From Tessaracoccus lacteus (lineage in GTDB: Bacteria; Actinomycetota; Actinomycetes; Propionibacteriales; Propionibacteriaceae): 64,000 nucleotides of DNA. Made by a program: the position numbers and the translations under genes. This document shows positions 45,767 to 54,193 of the stretch, one piece after another; position 1 is the stretch's first letter, and each line of letters starts with the position of its first letter. Below the pieces are notes generated by a model. It had not been told where the DNA came from and did not search any database. It worked only from the letters and a program-made list of their open reading frames with translations. The DNA is taken from the NCBI RefSeq assembly GCF_029917005.1, contig NZ_CP123967.1:1426001-1490000 (forward strand), given 5' to 3'.

Positions 45767-46369
45767 TCAGCGCCGGGCGTGCAGCAGGTACAGCGACGAG
45801 CTCGCCGCCCAGTTGGCCGCGAGATTGCCGAGCCGGTGCGGGTGGCCCTCCGCGTCGAGCGGGATCCGCCGGTCGATCTCCATCTCTAGGCTCCGGAAAA
45901 GCGGCTCCAGATCCGGCAGCGAGGAGTGGTGGAGGTTGGGCGTGTCGTACCAGTGGTACGGGAGGTCCTTCGACATAGGCATGTGGCCGCCCAGCAGCCG
46001 CAGCCGGTTGCGCCAGTAGGCGAAGTTCGGCATGGACACCACCGAGTGCACGGCGATGCGGCCCATCTCACGGAGGACCTCGCGCGGCCGGTGCACGGTC
46101 TGCAGCGTGCGCGAGAGCACGACGAAGTCGAAACTGTCGTCGCCGAACTCGGTGAGCTGGGTATCGAGGTCGAGCTCGATCACGTCGACCCCGGCCCGCA
46201 GACATGCCAGCACGTTGACGGGGTCGAGGTCGACTCCGACGCCTGTGCAGCCCTTCTCCGCGAGCAGCTGCAGAGTGTCCCCGTTGCCGCAGCCGAGGTC
46301 CAGCACGCGTGACCCCTCGGGCACGAGGTCGGCGATCAGTGTGAGGTCCGCCCGGAACTGCAGGCTCAT
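45767..46369 (-). CDS. metW: Methionine biosynthesis protein MetW
   Basis: 200-residue SAM-methyltransferase-fold protein with VLDLGCGNGDTLQLL and FDFVVLSRTLQTVHRP, plus the MetW-specific ISMPNFAYWRNR-type block (VSMPNFAYWRNRLRLLGG) and LPYHWYDTPNLHH. MetW acts with MetX in homoserine acylation. It starts with an ATG that overlaps the metX stop by 4 nt, and the pairing with metX is the usual one. Confidence 0.94.
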   Translation of the reverse strand: MSLQFRADLTLIADLVPEGSRVLDLGCGNGDTLQLLAEKGCTGVGVDLDPVNVLACLRAGVDVIELDLDTQLTEFGDDSFDFVVLSRTLQTVHRPREVLREMGRIAVHSVVSMPNFAYWRNRLRLLGGHMPMSKDLPYHWYDTPNLHHSSLPDLEPLFRSLEMEIDRRIPLDAEGHPHRLGNLAANWAASSSLYLLHARR

Positions 46370-47508
46370 GCGATCTCCTCCGCCGCCCGGTCCATGAATG
46401 CCCGCACCGAGGCGTGGTAGTCATCGATCTCCAGCAGGAAAGAGTCGTGCCCCCACGGCGAGGAGATCTCCCTGAACGAGGTCGGCAGCCGAGCCCCCTC
46501 CAGGTGGCGCACGATCCGCCGCGAGTGAGCGGTGGAGAACCGCCAGTCGGTGTCGAAGCTCATGATGAGGAAACGGACGGGGTCCGCGACCAGCAGGTCG
46601 AGCGCTCCGTCGCGCGAGAAGGGGTCGAAGTAGTCCATCGCCCTGGTCAGGTACAGGTAGCTGAGCGGGTCGAAGCGGCTGAGGAACCGTTGACCCTGGT
46701 GCTCGAGATAGCTCTCGACGGCGAAGTCGACGCCGAAGTTCGGCGACAGCTCGCCCTCTTGTGGAGAGCGGCCGAACTTCTCCTGGAATGCCTCCTCGGA
46801 GAGGTAGGTGATATGCGCCATCATCCGCGCCACCGACAGCCCCTTGCCGGGGAAGGCGCCCTGCGAGATGAAGCGGCCGTCGTGGAAGTCCGGGTCCCGC
46901 ATGATCGCCTGGCGCCCTACCGCCGAGAAGGCGATGTTCTGAGCCGTGAGCCGACTCGAGGCAGCCAGGATCACGGCCCGGTCGAGGTCCTCGGGGTGGG
47001 TCAGGGCCCACTGGAGTACCTGCATTCCGCCGAGCGATCCCCCGACGACGGCGGCGAACCGCTCGATGCCCAGATGACGGGCGAGGCCGCGGTGCACCGA
47101 GACGAAGTCGGCCATGTCCAGCAGCGGGAAGTTCAGCTCATACGGCCGGTCGGTGCGCGGGTCGATCGACGACGGCCCCGTGGTGCCCTGGCAGCCACCC
47201 AGGATGTTGGAGGCCACCACGAACCAGCGGTCGGTGTCGATCGGGCGGCCGGGCCCGATGAGGTTGTCCCACCAGCCGGGGCGGGTGTCGCCGACGTGGT
47301 AGCCGGCGGCGTGCGCGTCGCCGGTCAGCGCGTGGCAGATGTAGATCGCGTTGCTGCGTTCGTCGTTGAGGGTCCCGTACGTCTCGTAGGCCACGTCGAC
47401 GCGCGGCAGAGTGGCCCCGCTCGCGAGCACCAGCGGGTCGCCCGCGTCGAACACGCGCGCGGTGTGCGTCTCGACCACGCCAAGGCCTTCGGCAGCGGAG
47501 CTAGTCAC
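46366..47508 (-). CDS. metX: Homoserine O-acyltransferase (MetX)
   Basis: Transfers an acyl group (acetyl, or possibly succinyl) from acyl-CoA to homoserine in methionine synthesis. 380-residue alpha/beta hydrolase with nucleophile serine in VVGGSLGGMQVLQW, NILGGCQGTTGPSS, and Asp and His of the triad in FDTDWRF and PWGHDSFLLE. GTG 47508 is 6 nt after AACAAT, a possible but imperfect leaderless promoter. No SAM riboswitch is apparent in the 55-bp divergent gap. Confidence 0.95.
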   Translation of the reverse strand: MTSSAAEGLGVVETHTARVFDAGDPLVLASGATLPRVDVAYETYGTLNDERSNAIYICHALTGDAHAAGYHVGDTRPGWWDNLIGPGRPIDTDRWFVVASNILGGCQGTTGPSSIDPRTDRPYELNFPLLDMADFVSVHRGLARHLGIERFAAVVGGSLGGMQVLQWALTHPEDLDRAVILAASSRLTAQNIAFSAVGRQAIMRDPDFHDGRFISQGAFPGKGLSVARMMAHITYLSEEAFQEKFGRSPQEGELSPNFGVDFAVESYLEHQGQRFLSRFDPLSYLYLTRAMDYFDPFSRDGALDLLVADPVRFLIMSFDTDWRFSTAHSRRIVRHLEGARLPTSFREISSPWGHDSFLLEIDDYHASVRAFMDRAAEEIA

Positions 47509-47563
47509 GCGGTCATTGTTGCAAACTCTTGACCGCGGCGATCCGCTCGTTCATCGTGGGCAG

Positions 47564-47995
47564 ATGAGTAGACACCCCTTTCACCTGACCCTCGACGCGA
47601 GTGACCCCACCGCCCTCGGCGAGTTCTGGGCACTGGCCCTCGGCTACCGCAGGGAGGACCCGCCCGCCCCGCACTCCACGTGGGAGGAGGCGCTGACCGC
47701 CTGGGGGCTGCCCGAGGAGCGGTGGAACGACGCCAACGCGATCGTCGACCCGACCGGCGCCGGTCCCCGCATCTTCATCCAGAAGGTCCCCGAGCCGAAG
47801 ACAGCGAAGAACCGGCTCCATCTGGACGTGGTCGTCAGCGAGTCGGCCGAGGGCAAGGACAGGGGCGCGCTGCGCGCGAAGGCCGACGAGCTGGTGGCCG
47901 CCGGTGCGACCGAGACGCTGGTCTTCGACGACCCGATGCTCGGCCATTGGATCGTGATGGCGGACCCGGAGGGCAACGAGTTCTGCGTCATCTGA
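47564..47995 (+). CDS. VOC (glyoxalase/bleomycin-resistance fold) protein
   Basis: 143-residue single VOC domain with HLTLDASDPTALGEFWALAL, KNRLHLDVVV with the metal-binding His, and MADPEGNEFCVI, the standard C-terminal motif. The substrate is unknown. Divergent from metX across 55 bp. ATG 47564 is preceded by CATCGT at 6 nt, an imperfect leaderless -10. Confidence 0.85.
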   Translation: MSRHPFHLTLDASDPTALGEFWALALGYRREDPPAPHSTWEEALTAWGLPEERWNDANAIVDPTGAGPRIFIQKVPEPKTAKNRLHLDVVVSESAEGKDRGALRAKADELVAAGATETLVFDDPMLGHWIVMADPEGNEFCVI

Positions 47996-48119
47996 AGGCG
48001 CCGCGACACCGACCGTTGGCACGGCATGACGCGATACGCCCGACTTTGCAGACCTCGACGGACGCCTCAGGAGCACCGCTGTCGATCATGGCGAATACTC
48101 CGCCAATCACTCGGGAACG

Positions 48120-48533
48120 TCATAGTTCGACCCTGTACCAGTTGTAGAAGAAGAAGACGGACATTTCAACGGTGCCACCCGGTCCCTCCAGAGTGAGCGT
48201 GGACCTGCTGCCGTCTTCGTCACCCAGCCGCATCTGGACCTGATCCGCCGAGGAGGGCGCTCCCAACTGCTCGCGGACCTCCACTGCCAGTTCTTCCAGT
48301 TGCTCATCGGTCAGCTTGTCGACCAGGACCGCACACATGGCGGCAGGGTCTGAGGAGACCAGGGCATCCGTGAACTCCTGAGCAGCGACCACAGGCGTTG
48401 AGGCGCCACTGGGCAGCCCGTCGCACGAATAGACAGTTTTCGGGGTCCACCAAAGCTGCCAAAACGCCACGGCAGACAACGCGACAGCAGCCACAAGTAG
48501 TGCGCTCAGGAATGCAAGCACCCACCGCTTCAT
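48120..48533 (-). CDS. Hypothetical membrane-anchored extracytoplasmic protein
   Basis: 137 residues: MKRWVLAFLSALLVAAVALS is an N-terminal anchor or uncleaved signal, followed by a small soluble domain with two cysteines (YSCDGLPSG and AMCAVLVD) that could pair. AAQEFTDALVSSDPAAMC and the C-terminal YNWYRVEL give an NTF2/DUF4878-like pattern, but this is only a suggestion. It stands alone between the VOC gene and the ABC importer. Confidence 0.65.
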   Translation of the reverse strand: MKRWVLAFLSALLVAAVALSAVAFWQLWWTPKTVYSCDGLPSGASTPVVAAQEFTDALVSSDPAAMCAVLVDKLTDEQLEELAVEVREQLGAPSSADQVQMRLGDEDGSRSTLTLEGPGGTVEMSVFFFYNWYRVEL

Positions 48534-48815
48534 GAACCCCAGCTAATCACCGAACCGGAACCCTCAGTTCCGGGCCGGTGGATCGCCGCGCAGGTGTTCC
48601 TCGCCTCGCCGCAATCGACGTATCGCGCGACCGCATGCAGGCGCGGGCCTCCAAGTAGAGCTGGCGGATCGGATCACCCCATCCAGAGGCTGGCCGCCCC
48701 GATCAGATCCGGCCCGGCGGACAGGTCCGAGCTCGATGCCCCTGGACGGTGTCGGAGGAGGTGGCTGTGGGGCAGGCTCCGGCTCCGAGAAGGTTACGTC
48801 GCCGACGGGCCTCGC

Positions 48816-49676
48816 CTACCCCTTCAGGCCGCCCGCCAGGAGGCCGCGGACGAAGTACTTCTGCAGCGACAGGAACACGATGACCGGCACGATCATGGAG
48901 ATGAACGCGCCGGCGGACAGCAGGTACCACTGGCCGCCGAGGGTGCCGGACATCTCTGCGACGCGGACCGTCAGCGGCGCGTTCTGCCGCGACGGGGCGA
49001 AGATCAGCGCGACGAGCAGATCGTTCCAGACCCACAGGAACTGGAAGATGCCGAAGCTCGCCAGTGCTGGCTTCATCAGCGGGAGGATGATGCGGAAGAA
49101 GATCTGGTTGTGCCCTGCGCCGTCGACCCTTGCCGCCTCCATGAGGTCGGGCGGCAGGTCCTTCATGAAGTTGTGGAGCAGGAACACCGCCAGCGGCAGC
49201 GCGAAGATGGAGTGCGAGAGCCAGACCCGCCAGAACGGCGTCAACTCCAGCACGTTGTAGACCTGCTGCAGCGGGATCAGCGCCACCTGCAGCGGGACGA
49301 TCTGCAGGGCGAAGATGCCGACGAACAGCCAGTCGCGGCCGGGGAATTTCGTCCACGCGATCGCATAGGAGGCGAGGGCTGCGAGCAGCAGCGGGATGAT
49401 CACCGCAGGGATGGTGATCACGATCGAGTTGATGAAGTAGTCGATCAGGCTCGTGGAGCCCCCGAAGAGCGCCTCCTGGTAGTTGCGCATGGTGAACCAG
49501 GGGTTCGTGAACGCTGTCCACCAGCCGGTGGTCTGGATGTCCTCCTGCGTACGGAAGGACGTGATGAGCAGCCCGAGGGTCGGCGTCGTCCAGGCCACGG
49601 CGAGCAGGACGGCCACCACGGAGGCCCAAGGGGACGAGATGGCGCGGGCGGCGTTGCCCGCTGCGGTCCTTGCCAT
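48816..49676 (-). CDS. Carbohydrate ABC transporter permease (MalG/AglG-like)
   Basis: 286-residue membrane permease with six hydrophobic segments and the EAA loop around DLMEAARVDGAGHNQIFFRI. The C-terminal AGGLKG is typical of MalG-type permeases. With the two upstream genes it forms a type I sugar importer, best matched to the alpha-glucoside (Agl) group. It begins one base after the other permease stop. No ATPase gene follows, so a shared MsiK/MalK-like ATPase is presumed. Confidence 0.9.
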   Translation of the reverse strand: MARTAAGNAARAISSPWASVVAVLLAVAWTTPTLGLLITSFRTQEDIQTTGWWTAFTNPWFTMRNYQEALFGGSTSLIDYFINSIVITIPAVIIPLLLAALASYAIAWTKFPGRDWLFVGIFALQIVPLQVALIPLQQVYNVLELTPFWRVWLSHSIFALPLAVFLLHNFMKDLPPDLMEAARVDGAGHNQIFFRIILPLMKPALASFGIFQFLWVWNDLLVALIFAPSRQNAPLTVRVAEMSGTLGGQWYLLSAGAFISMIVPVIVFLSLQKYFVRGLLAGGLKG

Positions 49677-49677
49677 G

Positions 49678-50646
49678 TCAGGCGTCCCTCCTCATCTGGA
49701 TGACGTTGTAGATGACGATCGGCAGCACGAGGATGAACAGCAGGACCGCGATGGCGGCTCCCGTGCCGTACTCGAAGTACCTGAACGAGTAGTTGTAGAA
49801 CTCCAGCGCGAGCACCGAGGTGTCGAACTGGCCGCCGGTCATGGTCCGCACGACGTCGAATACCTTCAGGGTGGCGATGCCCACGGTCGTCAGCACGACG
49901 ACGACTGACCCGCGGATGCTTGGCAGCGTGATGCTGCGGAAGAGCCGCCAGCCGGTGCTGCCGTCGATCTTGGCTGCCTCGACGACTTCGTCCGGGATGG
50001 CCTTGATGGCGGCCGAGAGGACGGTCATGGCGAAGCCGGCCTGGATCCACACCATGACGACGATGAGCCAGAAGGTGTTCCACGGCCGCGACTGCATGAA
50101 GTCGACGGGGTCTCCCCCGAAGGTCGTGATGATGGCGTTGAAGAGGCCCGTCTGGGCAGCGCCGGCCGGGCGGTACTCGTAGACGAACTTCCAGATGATG
50201 GATGCGCCGACCATGGAGATGGCCATGGGCAGGAAGATGAGGGCCTTGGCGAAGGCCTCGAAGCGGGACCGGTCCACCAGCACGGCGTAGGCCAGCCCGA
50301 CCACCGTGGCGAGCACCGGCACCGCGATCACCCAGACGGCCGTGTTGATCAACGGGCGCAGCAGCTCTGGGCTCGTGAAGATGTTCGCGAAGTTGGTCAG
50401 GCTGAAGCCGACGTCGCCCGTCGGGCCGCCGAAGGCCTGGCGGATCGTCAGGAGCGCCGGGTACACCAGCCCGGCTGCGAGCATGAGGACGACTGGGGCG
50501 ACGTAGACGACCCCCTGCAGCCGGTCCGACGAGCGCGAGCGCAGCCGGCCGACGAGCCAGGCGATGCCCACGATGAGGGCGACAACCACGGCGAATAGCG
50601 CGATCGCGACGAACATCGCGAGGAACTTGTCAACGATCTGGTTCAC
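49678..50646 (-). CDS. Carbohydrate ABC transporter permease (MalF/AglF-like)
   Basis: 322 residues: an N-terminal helix (FVAIALFAVVVALIVGIAWL) followed by a long loop and six further helices, with the EAA loop EVVEAAKIDGSTGWRLFRSI. The length and extra N-terminal helices fit AglF. It is coupled to the second permease and lies downstream of a hairpin that follows the binding-protein gene. Confidence 0.9.
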   Translation of the reverse strand: MNQIVDKFLAMFVAIALFAVVVALIVGIAWLVGRLRSRSSDRLQGVVYVAPVVLMLAAGLVYPALLTIRQAFGGPTGDVGFSLTNFANIFTSPELLRPLINTAVWVIAVPVLATVVGLAYAVLVDRSRFEAFAKALIFLPMAISMVGASIIWKFVYEYRPAGAAQTGLFNAIITTFGGDPVDFMQSRPWNTFWLIVVMVWIQAGFAMTVLSAAIKAIPDEVVEAAKIDGSTGWRLFRSITLPSIRGSVVVVLTTVGIATLKVFDVVRTMTGGQFDTSVLALEFYNYSFRYFEYGTGAAIAVLLFILVLPIVIYNVIQMRRDA

Positions 50647-50670
50647 GGAGTGTCTCCTGTCCGGACGGAC

Positions 50671-50705
50671 GCCGGTGGGGCGGCTCTCAGGCCCGCCCCA
50701 CCGGC
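50671..50705 (-). terminator. Intra-operon hairpin between binding protein and permease genes
   Basis: GCCGGTGGGGCGG (50671-50683) pairs perfectly with 50693-50705 around a 9-nt loop. In this position it should stabilise or attenuate the message so that the binding protein is made in excess over permeases, a familiar arrangement in sugar ABC operons. Confidence 0.65.
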
Positions 50706-50719
50706 CGAGTCAGATGGGG

Positions 50720-52111
50720 TCACGAAGGCCAGGACGATTCGATGAAGTCGAGGGTGTCCTGCGTGGACTGGCCGGTGATCCAGTCGGTCATGCCCTTCCA
50801 GAAGGTGCCGGCTCCCACCTTGGCAGGCATCATGTCGGAACCGTCGAAGCGGAACACCGCCGCCTCGTCCTGCAGCGTCGAGGCCGACAGCTGGTCCATC
50901 GGAGAGACGAGGTTGTTGATGTCGAGGCCCTTGTTCGCCGAGACCCAGCCACCGTTCGGGGTGTCCTTCGCCTTCTCGTTGGCCCAGTCCGCGCTGGAGA
51001 GGTAGGTCTGGAACGCCTGCACCTCTGGGCGGTCAGCGAAGGCAACGACGAACTCGCCACCGCCGAGGACCGGCTTCGCGGCGCTCGGGTCGACGGCCGG
51101 CAGGTAGAACGCCCACGCGTCGCCATTCTCGGAGACGTCGGTGCCCTCCGGCCAGTTGGCGGCGTAGAAGGACGCCTGGCGGTGCAGGTAGCACCCACCG
51201 GTCAGGATGGGCTGTCCGCCGTCCTGGAACGTGGTGGTCGCGATGGAGTTCACGTCGCCGAAGCCGCCGTTGACGTAGGCGCTGTCCTTGAGGATCGCGC
51301 CGACGGTGTCGAGAGCCTCCACGACCTGCGGGTCGTTGAACGGGATCTCGTGCGCGACCCACTGGTCGTAGACCTCCGGGGAGGCCGTGCGCATCAGCAC
51401 ATCCTCGAGCCAGTCGGTGCCGGGCCAGCCGGTGGCGTCGCCCGATCCGAAGCCCGCGCACCAAGGCTTGGCGTCAGGGTCGTCGGCGGCGATCTGCTTG
51501 GTCAGCGCCATCAGGTCGTCCCACGTCTCCGGAGTCTCGTAGCCCTTCTCCGCGAAGACCTTGGGCGAGTACCAGACGTACGACTTCACGTTCGCGCCCA
51601 GCGGGGCGGCGTAGAAGGTCCCGTCGACGGAGCCGTACTCCTTCCAGGCGGGGTCGAAGAACTCGTCGACGTTGGCCGCGGTCGCGTCGGGAGCGGCGAC
51701 GACCTTGCCGGTGTCGTGGACCAGGGTCTGCAGAAGGCCGGGTTGCGGGACGTACGCGATGTCGGGCGCGTTGCCGCCCTTGACGCGCACGATGAGCTGG
51801 GCCTCGAACTCCTTCGAGCCCTCGTACTGCACGTCGACGCCCGTGCAGTCCTCGAAGGGCTTCCACGAATCGATGTGCGGCTGGTCCTCGGGGGCGACGA
51901 TCGACGTGTAGACGGTCACGGTCGTGCCGTTCAGATCGCCGAAGGCCTCATAGGGCGAGCAGTCGAACGAGCCGGCCTCGCCGGCGCTCCCGGAGGTGGT
52001 GGCCTCGGCGGTGGTCGTGCTCGATTGCTGGGTATCTGCGCAGGCGGTCAGAAGCGCGGAAACTGCGACTCCTGAGGCCAGCAGGATCGCGGGGATTCTG
52101 CGACGTGCCAC
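50720..52111 (-). CDS. Extracellular sugar-binding lipoprotein (AglE-like)
   Basis: 463-residue solute-binding protein. The signal peptide ends in a lipobox (SALLTAC, Cys24 lipidated), and a Ser/Thr-rich linker follows. Cluster B binding-protein features include IVAPEDQPHIDSW, VKGGNAPDIAYVPQPG and GWPGTDWLEDVLM. The sequence is closest in style to alpha-glucoside binding proteins; the ligand is not proven. GTG 52111 has AAAGGAG upstream. First gene of the importer operon; it should be processed by Lgt, LspA and the Lnt encoded at 43088-44602. Confidence 0.9.
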   Translation of the reverse strand: MARRRIPAILLASGVAVSALLTACADTQQSSTTTAEATTSGSAGEAGSFDCSPYEAFGDLNGTTVTVYTSIVAPEDQPHIDSWKPFEDCTGVDVQYEGSKEFEAQLIVRVKGGNAPDIAYVPQPGLLQTLVHDTGKVVAAPDATAANVDEFFDPAWKEYGSVDGTFYAAPLGANVKSYVWYSPKVFAEKGYETPETWDDLMALTKQIAADDPDAKPWCAGFGSGDATGWPGTDWLEDVLMRTASPEVYDQWVAHEIPFNDPQVVEALDTVGAILKDSAYVNGGFGDVNSIATTTFQDGGQPILTGGCYLHRQASFYAANWPEGTDVSENGDAWAFYLPAVDPSAAKPVLGGGEFVVAFADRPEVQAFQTYLSSADWANEKAKDTPNGGWVSANKGLDINNLVSPMDQLSASTLQDEAAVFRFDGSDMMPAKVGAGTFWKGMTDWITGQSTQDTLDFIESSWPS

Positions 52112-52231
52112 GGTGACTCCTTTGTTCCTGTGGTCGGTCTATGCAGGTGACAATAGGCCGCATCGGGCCTAGTAGGAACATGAAGGAGTCACATTATTGT
52201 AACGATGGGTATCGCGTACCACGCACGCGGC

Positions 52232-52948
52232 TCACTTCGTGGGAAGCGCTCTCACGCCGAAGAGGGCAGTTCCGATCCGCACGCAGGTCGCGCCCTCCTC
52301 GACGGCTGCTTCGAAATCTCCGGACATCCCCATGGACAGCTCTCCGTCGCCCACCAGTGACTCGTCCCGCCCGCGGTCGCGAAGCTCGCGCAGCAGCCGG
52401 AAGCAGCGCCGGACGGACTCCTCGTCCTCGGACCGGGCCGCCAGCGTCATGAGCCCGTTGACGCGCAGCGACGAAAACGGCCGGAGCGCTCGCAGTAGGT
52501 CGAGGGTCTCCCCCGGCGCGACGCCGGACTTGCTCGCCTCTCCGGAGGTGTTGACCTGGACGAGCACGACCATCCCGCGCCCCGCCGCCTGGAGGCGCCG
52601 GTCCAGGGCCTCGGCCAGCCGCAGTGAGTCGAGCGCCTGGAACTCGGTCGCGAAGGCGGCGACGTTGCGCGCCTTGTTGGTCTGCAGATGGCCGATCACC
52701 GCCCACTCGATGTCCAGGTCGGACAACTCGTGGTGTTTGCGGGCCGCCTCCTGCACCTTGTTCTCCCCCAGTCGGCGGCAGCCGGCCGCGACGGCCTCCC
52801 GCAGCCGGGCCGACTCCACGGTCTTGGTCACAGGGAGCAGCCGGATATCGACGGGGTTCCGGCCTGCGGACCTGGCGGCCAGGTCGATGCGTTCGCGGAT
52901 AGCCTTCAGCCGGGTGGCGAACCCGCTGTCAGGGGTGGAATCAACCAT
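52232..52948 (-). CDS. yggS: YggS/PLPBP family PLP-binding protein
   Basis: 238-residue PLP homeostasis protein with RLLPVTKTVESARLREA (PLP lysine), LGENKVQEAARKH, IGHLQTNKARNV, and GELSMGMSGDFEAAVEEGAT, the family signatures. In many bacteria it lies by division or pro genes; here it stands alone. ATG 52948 follows GGAGGA, and an open extension upstream lacks family homology. It is the only PLP-handling gene besides pdxY in the window. Confidence 0.94.
   Translation of the reverse strand: MVDSTPDSGFATRLKAIRERIDLAARSAGRNPVDIRLLPVTKTVESARLREAVAAGCRRLGENKVQEAARKHHELSDLDIEWAVIGHLQTNKARNVAAFATEFQALDSLRLAEALDRRLQAAGRGMVVLVQVNTSGEASKSGVAPGETLDLLRALRPFSSLRVNGLMTLAARSEDEESVRRCFRLLRELRDRGRDESLVGDGELSMGMSGDFEAAVEEGATCVRIGTALFGVRALPTK
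52240..52254. promoter_or_regulatory. LacI-type operator candidate upstream of the sugar importer
   Basis: TGGGAAGCGCTCTCA is an imperfect palindrome around GCGC, resembling operators of LacI-family sugar repressors (TGGGAGCGCTCCCA type). It is 129 bp upstream of the binding-protein start but lies within the last codons of yggS, so chance occurrence is possible. No LacI regulator gene is in the window. Confidence 0.35.
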
Positions 52949-53061
52949 GAGTTCATCCTCCCACGTCGGCACCGTCCGCGGACCTGGGCTACAGTGGCGC
53001 TGCGCCGAATATCGCGCAATGTCGGTTGTCAAATAGCTTCACCTTGTAGAGAGTGACCTCG

Positions 53062-54153
53062 ATGAGACGCCTCAAGATCGGGTTGTGCCTTTCGCCGTCG
53101 TGGCTCCGCGGCGACACCTGGCGGCGCCCTGACTCGCGCGTCGAGGAGCTCTTCACGGCGGACTTCCATGTCGACGTCACCCGGCTGGCCGAGGCGGCCC
53201 ATCTCGACTTCGTGTTCAAACCCGACGCCCTGTTGCTCGACCCGCGTGCCCTGGAGGAGGGGCCCGGCCTCAGCAGCCTTGAGCCACTCGTCCTCATGGG
53301 CCTCCTTGCGGCACACACGCGGCACATCGGGCTCATCGCGTCGGTCTCCGCGGCATACGCCCAGCCCTACACAGTTGCCCGTCAGCTGCAGTCGCTCGAC
53401 CTGGTCTCCGGGGGGCGGGCCGGCTGGAACGTGATGGCCTCCCTGGGTGGCGCCGACAACTACGGCAATGTCCGACGCCCCCAGGATCCGCAGGCCAACG
53501 CGAGCGACTTCATCGAGGTTGTCGAGTCGCTGCGCCAGAGCTTCCCCGCCGACGCCCTGAGGATGGATCGCGCGACCGGTCAGTTCGCCGACGTCCGCAG
53601 GATCCGACGTGTCTCCCAGATCGGGCGCTACGCGTCCGCTGGGCCACTGACGACGCCCGCCCGCGACGAGCGGCGCCTTCCGCTCCTGCACGCTGGGGCG
53701 GCCCCCGGCGCCGAGGGATTCGCCGCCCGGCACGCCGCCGCCGTGTTCGTGATGCAGCCCGACGCGGAGACGGGGTTGGCGCAGGTCCGGGGCCTTGACG
53801 ACGCCGCGGACTCGCTGGGGCGGCCACGACGGCCCCTCGTACTCCCGGGACTCTCCGTATGTCTGGCCGACACCCGGGAGGCGGCGCAGGCGCTAGCCGG
53901 CCGCGCGGACCTGGTCCCACGGGCCGGGAAGGCACGGCACTGGAGCATCGTCGGCACGGTGGCCGATGCCGTCAACGCCATCGTCGAGAGGGCGCGCTCC
54001 GGCGCCATCGACGGGCTCATCGCGTTGCCCGCCGGTTCGTGGCAGTCCCTGGAGTTGTTCACCACCCAGGTTGTGCCCGCCCTGGCCGCCGTGGGGTTGT
54101 TCCGTGAGGACTACTCCGGCTCGACGCTGGCGGAGCATCTCGCGGAGTACTGA
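53062..54153 (+). CDS. LLM-class flavin-dependent oxidoreductase (NtaA/SnaA/DszA-like)
   Basis: 363-residue luciferase-like TIM-barrel protein. WLRGDTWRRPDSR at the start, RHIGLIASVSAAYAQPYTVA and GRAGWNVMASLGGADNYGN are typical of the NtaA/DszA branch, which uses reduced FMN. At 363 residues it is shorter than the usual 420-450, with a reduced region around 150-210. The substrate is unknown. ATG 53062 is favoured over GTG 53053. Divergent from yggS. Confidence 0.8.
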   Translation: MRRLKIGLCLSPSWLRGDTWRRPDSRVEELFTADFHVDVTRLAEAAHLDFVFKPDALLLDPRALEEGPGLSSLEPLVLMGLLAAHTRHIGLIASVSAAYAQPYTVARQLQSLDLVSGGRAGWNVMASLGGADNYGNVRRPQDPQANASDFIEVVESLRQSFPADALRMDRATGQFADVRRIRRVSQIGRYASAGPLTTPARDERRLPLLHAGAAPGAEGFAARHAAAVFVMQPDAETGLAQVRGLDDAADSLGRPRRPLVLPGLSVCLADTREAAQALAGRADLVPRAGKARHWSIVGTVADAVNAIVERARSGAIDGLIALPAGSWQSLELFTTQVVPALAAVGLFREDYSGSTLAEHLAEY

Positions 54154-54193
54154 TCCGCGTGCGCACGCCCGTCGCTGGACTAGGGTCATGGGC

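Noticed and set aside
47509-47563. SAM riboswitch before metX
   Set aside because: Only 55 bp separate metX from the divergent gene, too little for a SAM aptamer.
47727-47736. GACGCCAACG inside the VOC gene
   Set aside because: A lone unit in coding sequence, explained by the codons for Asp-Ala-Asn.
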